Shown here in pieces: positions 34,995-41,781 of a stretch of 58,935 nucleotides of DNA (its first letter is position 1; every line of letters starts with the position of its first letter). The position numbers and the translations under genes are program-made. This DNA comes from an uncultured Sphingomonadales bacterium (GTDB taxonomy: Bacteria; Pseudomonadota; Alphaproteobacteria; Sphingomonadales; Sphingomonadaceae). The notes under the pieces were generated by a model. That model searched no databases. It was not told where the DNA came from and worked only from the letters and a program-made list of their open reading frames with translations. The stretch covers positions 1-58,935 of the forward strand of contig CALMZE010000160.1 in the NCBI GenBank assembly GCA_937870585.1, in the 5' to 3' direction.

Positions 34995-35222
34995 CTAACG
35001 GTCGATGCCGCGTTCAGCTTTGGCTGGTTCTTGCGGTTGCAGATCAGGCGCGTTGCCCTTTTCGCGGTCAGGCAGAGACCAGCCGAGATCATGACCGCGA
35101 TGTGGTTCGGGCGTTTTGCGCCCGAACCACGCCTCGTCGATGAGTTTGCTACGGGCATCCGCTATCGCGGTGCGCGCTTCGCTCGCCGCGACGCCAAAGG
35201 CGCGGGAAAACCACTCAGCCAT
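34995..35222 (-). CDS. Small hypothetical protein
   Basis: A 75-residue soluble, charged protein (MAEWFSRAFGVAASEARTAI at the start; DR- and P-rich C-terminus). Its ATG overlaps the stop of the preceding zinc-ribbon gene by 8 nt, and the coupling ATPase starts 30 nt downstream, which supports it as a real operon member. Not recognised. Confidence 0.5.
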   Translation of the reverse strand: MAEWFSRAFGVAASEARTAIADARSKLIDEAWFGRKTPEPHRGHDLGWSLPDREKGNAPDLQPQEPAKAERGIDR

Positions 35223-35475
35223 CGAAGCTCACCCCGCAGTCATTGCACCGCCATTGGTGGCGGATGAAATTGGCAATGCGCGTGGCGTAAAGCGCGGTCA
35301 GCAGTTCCACTGCTTCATCGCCGCGCCCTTCAAATCGCAAGCGGGGCGCTTCCTTGGCCGCTTCGATATAGAGACGCTCGCTGATGCGGTTGTCGTCATA
35401 GTTGGTGCCGCCGCAGCAGGGGCAAAGGGTGATGGCGTCGTTCAGGCCATCGTCTGCAAAACGGATCATTTCCAT
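35215..35475 (-). CDS. Small zinc-ribbon protein
   Basis: An 86-residue protein with two Cys pairs, LCPCCGG near residue 18 and WRCNDCGVSF at the C-terminus, forming a plausible four-cysteine zinc site around a helical middle (EAVELLTALYATRIANFIRH). ATG 35475 is supported by GGAGAAAG. It probably contacts DNA or protein in the mobilisation machinery, inferred from operon position. Confidence 0.65.
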   Translation of the reverse strand: MEMIRFADDGLNDAITLCPCCGGTNYDDNRISERLYIEAAKEAPRLRFEGRGDEAVELLTALYATRIANFIRHQWRCNDCGVSFDG

Positions 35476-35602
35476 GTGCTTTCTCCAAATAGAGGGCGCG
35501 CAGGTTCCCACCACGCGAGGCAGGCCCGCGCGCCCAAGTCAGTTCACTGGTTGAAATGTGCCTGAGGTGTTTCGGGCGAACGCCGCCTGACAGCCTCAGT
35601 GG

Positions 35603-36337
35603 TTACAGCGTCGAGATAAACTCGACATCTTGCGGCATCACGCCCGCTTCGGTGAGGTATCGCATCCAGCCAAGGCGCAGCATCGCCAGAGGCTTGGCGG
35701 GCAAAAGGCTCGCATTCCCCGTCGCGGGGTCAGCCGTCAGACCAAACCCAACGAAGCGGATTTTGCAGCCCGCCAGCAGGCTATCGCTCGATGGTGGCGG
35801 TAGGTTGACCGGCGCATCCAGCGCCAAAGCACTCGCCGCCGAATAATCCCCCGACTCCACCCCATCGGTGATGAACGTGATGGTCGAACGCGGCATGCAA
35901 TTGAATGGAATAGCTTCAGCCGTGAGCAGCAGATTGGTATCACCGTCGCCGCCTTCGCGCTGTACCCGCGCCGCACTTGCGCGCAGCGCGTCCATCACCT
36001 TCGACTTGGCGACGGGCACACGCTGCGCATAGTCGGTAACCAAATGGAGCTTCGCGACCATGCGCTCCGCAGATCTAGCCCCCGTCTCGTAGACCGTGAC
36101 GGAATCGCCCAGTTGCACATTGGCATCCATATCCGCGCCAATGAACCGCTCCACCGCTTGCGCGACCGCTGGGTCGATTTGCGTGGCGGTGCTGACCGAC
36201 GTGTCATTGAGGTAATAATGGTGCGCGGGCTGCGCTTGCGCGCCAGTTTGCTTTGGCGCTTCAGGTTCCGCCGAGCAAGCGGCGAGCGTGGTGGCGATGG
36301 GCAACAACGCTGCGCTGAATTTGAGTGCTTTGGTCAT
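35603..36337 (-). CDS. vWA-like lipoprotein
   Basis: A 244-residue lipoprotein. The signal is MTKALKFSAALLPIATTLAAC with a lipobox ending at Cys21. The mature domain has a metal-ion-dependent adhesion pattern: YYLNDTSVSTA (DxSxS at residues 45-49), a Thr-bearing GDTNLLLTAEAI, and TITFITDGVESGDY with the Asp. That is the MIDAS layout of von Willebrand factor A domains. It lies 4 nt after a four-helix membrane protein. It could bind an envelope partner during transfer, or be part of a separate envelope complex. Confidence 0.65.
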   Translation of the reverse strand: MTKALKFSAALLPIATTLAACSAEPEAPKQTGAQAQPAHHYYLNDTSVSTATQIDPAVAQAVERFIGADMDANVQLGDSVTVYETGARSAERMVAKLHLVTDYAQRVPVAKSKVMDALRASAARVQREGGDGDTNLLLTAEAIPFNCMPRSTITFITDGVESGDYSAASALALDAPVNLPPPSSDSLLAGCKIRFVGFGLTADPATGNASLLPAKPLAMLRLGWMRYLTEAGVMPQDVEFISTL

Positions 36338-36341
36338 TGGT

Positions 36342-37244
36342 TCAGCCTTTCGTGAACTTGAGAATAAGGTCGTAGAAATATTGGTAAGTGTAGGGAGCCA
36401 GATCGGCGTGACGCGCTTCGACCCCTGCCAAGGGCACATTGGGAACATCGCGGATATCGTTGGGGCCAATTTCAGCATCGCCGATGGCCTTGAGCGACCC
36501 GACGAGATCATGGGTGGCGGCAATATACTTGCCCGTGATGGTTCCCGCTTCGTTTGCCGTTTTGCGGACGAGTGCGTCGGGTTTTTCCATCTCTGTGATC
36601 GCAACGCGACGACTATCGACATCGGCTCCGCGCAGTTCCACATCACGGATCAAGCGTTCGCCAGACTTGATGCGCAGCCGTTCGCCGATACCCGCTGAGA
36701 TCGTCGGGATGATTCCGAACAATCTTCCCATGAATCCATGGCTTGCAACAAAGCTGAGGGCGAACATCACCGAACTGGCCACCGCAAGCGCAACGCCCAC
36801 GGTCTTGCTTGCCATCCCTTGTTCATCGCCACCGCCGAGCGTCAGGAAGATGGTGGCGGCCATGAACGACCCCACGCCGAAGAGCAGAAGCAGAATTGTC
36901 CACAGACCAACGCCATGGGTCATCCAGTCCAACAACTTCTTGGCGCGCCCAGGCACGACCTGCAAAAAGGCGGAACCAATCAGCAGGCAGAAAATGAGCG
37001 GCGCACGCAGGGTTTGCAGCTCGTGGCCGAGGCCCTTGTCATTCGGCATCGCAGGAAATGCGCTTTTGAAGGCGATGCCAGCGCTATAATATTCCGAATA
37101 GCACGCGCCGACGATGGCCAAGGTGCTGGCTGACGCCACGAGCAGCGGCACCGCCATCGGCGTTGCTCGCGCTTTCCATTCGAGCAGTTGCGAATGGGCA
37201 CGGCGCAAAGTTGCGACGGCATTTTGGTTTGACTCACTCGACAT
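36342..37244 (-). CDS. Polytopic membrane protein of the mobilisation operon
   Basis: A 300-residue protein with about four hydrophobic helices (PMAVPLLVASASTLAIVGA, PLIFCLLIGSAFLQVV, LWTILLLLFGVGSFMAATIF and VALAVASSVMFALSFVASH), then a charged C-terminal region of about 130 residues, probably cytoplasmic. ATG 37244 is set by AAGGAGA 10 nt upstream. Not recognised. It is probably the membrane scaffold for the lipoprotein encoded directly after it. Confidence 0.65.
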   Translation of the reverse strand: MSSESNQNAVATLRRAHSQLLEWKARATPMAVPLLVASASTLAIVGACYSEYYSAGIAFKSAFPAMPNDKGLGHELQTLRAPLIFCLLIGSAFLQVVPGRAKKLLDWMTHGVGLWTILLLLFGVGSFMAATIFLTLGGGDEQGMASKTVGVALAVASSVMFALSFVASHGFMGRLFGIIPTISAGIGERLRIKSGERLIRDVELRGADVDSRRVAITEMEKPDALVRKTANEAGTITGKYIAATHDLVGSLKAIGDAEIGPNDIRDVPNVPLAGVEARHADLAPYTYQYFYDLILKFTKG

Positions 37245-37269
37245 GATCAATCTCCTTGAATGGTACGGG

Positions 37270-37689
37270 TCAGTGCAGCGGATTTGGCTGGCCTCGCTCG
37301 CGCAGCAGATCGCCGACGACAGGGAAGCGCTGCGCAGGCTTGGGAGCGGGAGGTTTGGGCGCAGGCGCGGGCGGCTCTGGAAACATCGCATCAAGTCGCA
37401 TCAGGCTGGCCTGATAGGCCGCCTCCTCTTCGCCCAACTGGCTACGGGTTTCCGCCAGCTCCGCGACATGGAAGCCATGCAGGCTCAGCACATGCGCATC
37501 AGGCACAAGCCCATCGCGCGCCGCATCGTCGATAAGGCCCTTGATCCGCGCTTGTTCGGCTTGGACTTTTGCCATTTCCGCCGATGGAAGCGGGCCGCTG
37601 ATCGCAGGCGATTTCGCCAGCTTGGGTAAGAGATTGGCGAGCGGTTTGAGCCGGTGCACCAGACGTTGGGGTAGGTTTCGAATAGACAT
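37270..37689 (-). CDS. Hypothetical helical protein
   Basis: A 139-residue soluble protein, helical and coiled-coil-like in the middle (EMAKVQAEQARIKGLIDDAA and LAETRSQLGEEEAAYQASL), with a Pro-rich segment (PEPPAPAPKPPAPKP) near the C-terminus. GAAAGGAA precedes the ATG. Operon position suggests a structural or adaptor role. Confidence 0.58.
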   Translation of the reverse strand: MSIRNLPQRLVHRLKPLANLLPKLAKSPAISGPLPSAEMAKVQAEQARIKGLIDDAARDGLVPDAHVLSLHGFHVAELAETRSQLGEEEAAYQASLMRLDAMFPEPPAPAPKPPAPKPAQRFPVVGDLLRERGQPNPLH

Positions 37690-37803
37690 AGATATTCCTT
37701 TCCAAAATCACGGGTTTCGTGTTGGATTGCTTGGGTTCAGCGAGATCAGGCTTGGGGCCTGGGACGGACTCCCGCTCTCAACAGCAGCCCGACCGCCCCA
37801 GCC

Positions 37804-37941
37804 TTACGGCTCGTCGCTCTTGGATCGTTTGATGCGCTTCCAACAGATCATGGCCAGCCGTGTTATCAGCTTGAAGCCGACCACAACGCGAGCTGCGTCG
37901 CCGAGTGCTTTCAGGATGCATTGAAGTTTTTCGTCTGGCAT
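37804..37941 (-). CDS. Very small hypothetical protein at the head of the operon
   Basis: A 45-residue frame beginning MPDEKLQCILKALGDAARVV and ending in basic residues (KRIKRSKSDEP). AAGGAACGGA lies just upstream of ATG 37941. It is the first gene of the minus-strand run ending at 31049. One amphipathic helix and one hydrophobic stretch (FKLITRLAMICW) are visible. Small proteins at this position are often regulators, but no family is recognised. Confidence 0.42.
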   Translation of the reverse strand: MPDEKLQCILKALGDAARVVVGFKLITRLAMICWKRIKRSKSDEP

Positions 37942-38121
37942 GGTTCCGTTCCTTGCTTTCCAACCTTCCATTGAGGCAGTTGCAGGGAGGAGTTGCCCGA
38001 GCGGAGCCGTTGTCGTCGATCCCGTAACGCCGGTAATTACGGGCGTTACGGTTTGCCTGTGGTAGGAAAAAGCGCAGAAAACTGGGGGTCACATCTGGGA
38101 TATTGGTGCTGTGCGCATCCT

Positions 38122-38487
38122 TCAGCGCAAACGGGGCTGTGGCGCGCGAGAAAATGCCGCCTCAACAGCATCCTCTAGGCTGGACATATCGTTGCCCTGA
38201 AGCATCGATTGATGCGGTTCACACCCCAACGCCTTCATCAGTTGATCAAATTTTGCAGACGCTTCCGATGTCTTCGTGCTATTGTCGAAGTGCAGAAAAC
38301 ACTTTGAGTCGACCAAATCCCCATCCACTCGTTCCGATAGATGCCCAGTGTGAGGGTCGATCTCCGAAGGGCGCAAGCCAAACCTACGCGCCAATTCTGC
38401 CACCCTGCAAATCAATGCAATTTGTGAACCGTCATAGCCATCGAACGCGTCATACTCCACAAAACCACGCTGCCTGATTTGTTCCAT
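38122..38487 (-). CDS. Hypothetical protein, divergent from the HEAT-repeat gene
   Basis: A 121-residue soluble protein (ALICRVAELARRFGLRPSEI, then KCFLHFDNSTKTSEASAKFD) with no recognised family. The 51 bp between its start and the GTG start of the divergent gene at 38539 is A+T-rich and must contain both promoters, so the two may be co-regulated. No clear ribosome site precedes its ATG. Confidence 0.5.
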   Translation of the reverse strand: MEQIRQRGFVEYDAFDGYDGSQIALICRVAELARRFGLRPSEIDPHTGHLSERVDGDLVDSKCFLHFDNSTKTSEASAKFDQLMKALGCEPHQSMLQGNDMSSLEDAVEAAFSRAPQPRLR

Positions 38488-38538
38488 TTACTATATACTG
38501 TCTAAGCCACCCTGTCGAGAACATAAAAAGAACAACTT

Positions 38539-40482
38539 GTGGTTAGGGTGATTGCGAAACATATTCCTGATTTACGCAATTCTTCAGCATACTATACCAG
38601 ACAGCCAATGAGCGGATTCAAAAGCCTCGATTGGACGCATGGCCCATACCCCAAAGGCAAATCCTTTGCGGAAATGCTAGATTGGCATCTACGCTATTGG
38701 GGAACCCGTCCAGGATGCAACTTGAAGCAGCGGAACGCAATCCACAGTGTAGCCTCCGTCGCAACTGAATTTCATTTCGGATACCCCCCTCGAAGCGATG
38801 GCAATCCCGAACGAAAGTTGCTGCAATGGCGGCGTGGCGAAAATCCACCCACAGACGAGCTGATAATTTGCAACATCTTTCGGTATTTGTTTGGCGATGA
38901 CAAACGATTGATCGACTGGAAGCTCGACCTTGAGGCGGCTTTGAAATCATGGAAGGCAAATCACAATTCGGGTTCTGGAAAGAGACCGTCCGATCCCAAA
39001 CGCCCAAGCGATCCAAGAGACAACAGCCAAGACACTCCCGAAGCTGAGCGCGGGATCTTCGACGCGATCTCAGAGGATGCTTCCGTGTCATCCGCATCAT
39101 TGTCGTACGAAGTTAAAAAAATCTCCAATGATGTCGACAGGATTCTGATGATCTTGGACAAAAGTAAATTTCTTAATAGAGCAGAGGAGGCTGGCTTAAG
39201 CTCCAATGATATTCTCAATGCAATAGATAGATCGTCAGATCAATCTGATCTCGAAAACAGTCACATTGAAGAATCAATATTATTAAGATTACTAGTGAGC
39301 GATTTCGGTTACCAGAGAGAATTTGCTTGGGACAGCCTTATTAATTTGGAAACTATTTCCAAGTTTGGAATTAGTGAAATGACTGAACAGGCATTGCGTT
39401 ATGGGAAGCCCTATCAATCAGACGCAATTCGAGATATCCTTGGCAGCGGCGCTCAAGAGGTTGACAAGATTTCTATTGCTGAATCACTAGCAGACCATAA
39501 GAACGATCTTGTTAGAGAAATTATAGTTGAATTTTTTCTTCGTCGAGTCGAGCAAGCGGGAACATATGCTGCCAAAGCTATAGTCGACCCATCGGCCTCC
39601 ATACGCCGATTAGGAGCCGAATTTTTGGCAAAAGAATTGAGCTCACAGCTCGATGCCTTCCCCCATTTTTGTGACCTTCTTCTCGATACAGACGCGTCTG
39701 TGAGGGAGGTCGCTGCTCGTGCTCTATTGAAATTTAGCATCAATGAGAAATGGCAGCGTCAGTCCGCAATCAACTACCCGGCCCTCGCGGCTACACTCGA
39801 AAATGACCCTGCCATGTGGGCCACAGTGATCCTAGCGCTCGCTGATGAGCGTGCTCCAATTGACGATTTTCGCGGCTTGGTGTCCAAAATATTCGTCAGT
39901 TCGGACTGGAAAACTCGAAATGCTGTTTTGAGTTCAGTGCCTGGGCAAATGGACATTTTTTTGAATTTTGAGATGGAGAAATTGCATTCAAAGGACGACA
40001 AGAGAGTTGTACAAGCCGCTTACAGACTTAGTACTATAGGAACAGATTATGAAAATGTGATTCAAGTTCTAAGCAGTTCGTTAAATCAAAGCAGATCAGT
40101 TATTGTGCGAAACGCCATCATGATGGCTATTAAATCTATCAAAGGGGATATAATTCCAAGGGTTTCCGAACCCGTTTCGGAAAATACAGACCAAGAAAGT
40201 GTATTTCCGCTATGGGATACGAATATTTTTGTGGAAGGAGTAAGAGGGTTAGATATTCGAGAAATTTCGAAAATAGTAGCGTTTTGTGATAAATATGATG
40301 CCGATTTTTATATTAGACGCAACGACTCGAGCGATAATGTTCTTATTTGTTCACATAACATACTTGATATTAGTACGCTTTGCGTCACGCAGGGAACAGA
40401 AATCGTCCTAGGAGCTGCTGGCCCCGAGGCGATTGAAGCGATTAGCTCCTTAGCTTCATACGTAGAAAATGCCTTGTTTTGA
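38539..40482 (+). CDS. HTH-like / HEAT-repeat / HPr-like protein of unknown function
   Basis: A 647-residue protein with a GTG start and markedly lower G+C than its surroundings. Residues about 40-120 look like a helix-turn-helix module (LLQWRRGENPPTDELIICNI, then RYLFGDDKRLIDWKLDL), a type found at the start of STAND and defence proteins. A Ser/Pro-rich linker follows (about 125-165). Residues about 230-540 are helical repeats of HEAT/armadillo type. The last 88 residues match the HPr fold pattern (VEGVRGLDIREISKIVAFCD ... GTEIVLGAAGPEAIEAISSL). The phosphorylated His of HPr (GLHxRP) is Asp572. It is therefore an inactive HPr-like domain, perhaps a sensor. All domain calls are by eye. Confidence 0.65.
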   Translation: MVRVIAKHIPDLRNSSAYYTRQPMSGFKSLDWTHGPYPKGKSFAEMLDWHLRYWGTRPGCNLKQRNAIHSVASVATEFHFGYPPRSDGNPERKLLQWRRGENPPTDELIICNIFRYLFGDDKRLIDWKLDLEAALKSWKANHNSGSGKRPSDPKRPSDPRDNSQDTPEAERGIFDAISEDASVSSASLSYEVKKISNDVDRILMILDKSKFLNRAEEAGLSSNDILNAIDRSSDQSDLENSHIEESILLRLLVSDFGYQREFAWDSLINLETISKFGISEMTEQALRYGKPYQSDAIRDILGSGAQEVDKISIAESLADHKNDLVREIIVEFFLRRVEQAGTYAAKAIVDPSASIRRLGAEFLAKELSSQLDAFPHFCDLLLDTDASVREVAARALLKFSINEKWQRQSAINYPALAATLENDPAMWATVILALADERAPIDDFRGLVSKIFVSSDWKTRNAVLSSVPGQMDIFLNFEMEKLHSKDDKRVVQAAYRLSTIGTDYENVIQVLSSSLNQSRSVIVRNAIMMAIKSIKGDIIPRVSEPVSENTDQESVFPLWDTNIFVEGVRGLDIREISKIVAFCDKYDADFYIRRNDSSDNVLICSHNILDISTLCVTQGTEIVLGAAGPEAIEAISSLASYVENALF

Positions 40483-40710
40483 TTCTTTGTAGAACACACT
40501 GAGCGTTGCCTACGGCCCGCCCCTATGCGCTGGGGTGCACCGAGCCTGTAGTCTCGGCCATTCGGTAGCGGTCGCTAACGCATATACTGGGGCGCTGCCC
40601 CTAGCGCGCTGCGAAGCGCCTTCCGCCCATCTTCCTTCATTGCATTGCGTGCAGACGGTTCCCCGCGAAGCCGCTCACTCCGCTTGCCCCCCGCTGTTCG
40701 CCACGAGGCA

Positions 40711-40735
40711 GGGTTTCAGAACGCAACTGAAACCC
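40711..40735 (+). promoter_or_regulatory. Inverted repeat just upstream of ardA
   Basis: GGGTTTCA (40711-40718) is inverted as TGAAACCC (40728-40735), with 9 bp between. It ends 20 bp before the ardA start, overlapping the likely leader. It could be an operator or an mRNA hairpin masking translation. The rest of the 273-bp gap (40483-40755) is rich in short GC hairpins and has no visible gene. Confidence 0.45.
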
Positions 40736-40755
40736 AAACCCAATGGAGAAAAGTC

Positions 40756-41289
40756 ATGGGAAACAGCCTCAGAGCAACCTTCAAGCCTCGTATCTATGTG
40801 GCCTGCCTTGCAGCCTACAATAATGGCTTTCTGCACGGCGCATGGATAGACGCCGCACAGGAGCCGTGGAGCATTTACGATGACGTGAAGGCCATGCTGG
40901 CCGCATCGCCCATCGCAGGTGCGGAGGAATGGGCTATCCATGACTATGAGGATTTTGGCGGTGTCCGCATCGAAGAATATACCGGCTTTGAGCGCGTCAG
41001 TGCCCTTGCTGGCTTCATTGTCGAGCATGGAGTGATTGGTGCAGCCTTGCTGGACTATTACAGTGGCGACCTTGATGAAGCGAAGGAAGCCATAACTGAC
41101 CGCTACATGGGCGAACATGCAAGCCTTGCCGACTATGTGCAGGAGGTGACCGAGGAAACCACCACCATCCCCCAACCGCTGCGCTTCTATATCGACTGGC
41201 AGGGCATGGCCCGCGACGCGGAATTGAACGGCGAACTCTTTAGCATCAGCACCGCCCATGATGTGGTGCATGTGTTCGCGGGGTGCTGA
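40756..41289 (+). CDS. ardA: Antirestriction protein ArdA
   Basis: A 177-residue acidic DNA mimic that blocks type I restriction enzymes when the element enters a new host. RIYVACLAAYNNGFLHGAWI, the acidic stretch EEWAIHDYEDFGGVRIEEYT and YYSGDLDEAKEAITDRYMGE are characteristic of the family. Asp and Glu are frequent along the chain, as expected for a B-DNA mimic. GGAGAAAA precedes ATG 40756. The next small gene starts 1 nt after its stop. Confidence 0.94.
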   Translation: MGNSLRATFKPRIYVACLAAYNNGFLHGAWIDAAQEPWSIYDDVKAMLAASPIAGAEEWAIHDYEDFGGVRIEEYTGFERVSALAGFIVEHGVIGAALLDYYSGDLDEAKEAITDRYMGEHASLADYVQEVTEETTTIPQPLRFYIDWQGMARDAELNGELFSISTAHDVVHVFAGC

Positions 41290-41290
41290 T

Positions 41291-41587
41291 ATGGACTACC
41301 CCTCAGAGACCTATCGTTTCCAATGGCAGGGCATCACCATCGAGGCGACCTATACGCCGCGCATGTTCAACGCCATTGCCCATCTTCAAATTCGCAGCAT
41401 CGCGCCAGAACGTGCGCCATTGCCCATCAGCCCCGAAGGCTGGCGTTCCTACTACCATCCCATGGGCACCATCGAAGCGCATGGCTGCGATGTGGTGGCG
41501 CAGGTGACAGCATGGCTGGACGAGGAGGCGACCAAGCCTGAATGGGAAGCATTTGCATCGCGCAGCAGGCAGGGCGAATTGTTCTGA
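41291..41587 (+). CDS. Small hypothetical protein downstream of ardA
   Basis: A 98-residue soluble protein (MDYPSETYRFQWQGITIEAT start; a beta-rich first half, then HGCDVVAQVTAWLDEEATKP). It starts immediately after the ardA stop and is surely co-transcribed. Genes in this position in other elements often encode further anti-defence proteins; that is inference. The following 194 bp contains no other gene. Confidence 0.6.
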   Translation: MDYPSETYRFQWQGITIEATYTPRMFNAIAHLQIRSIAPERAPLPISPEGWRSYYHPMGTIEAHGCDVVAQVTAWLDEEATKPEWEAFASRSRQGELF

Positions 41588-41781
41588 CGCTTTCGTCATG
41601 CGACTCTGCGGGCCTTGTGCTGGGTTGCCGACTGCCACCATATCACGTCCCTACAGATATGCGCACTTTCATGATTTAGTTGCTGGTCTCGGCTTGTCAC
41701 TCTAAGTCTATGCTAACGATGCAGGTCAGCATCTGCGGCACGGGAAGCCAAGGCAACAAATAATGACTTCGGGGCGTCAGA

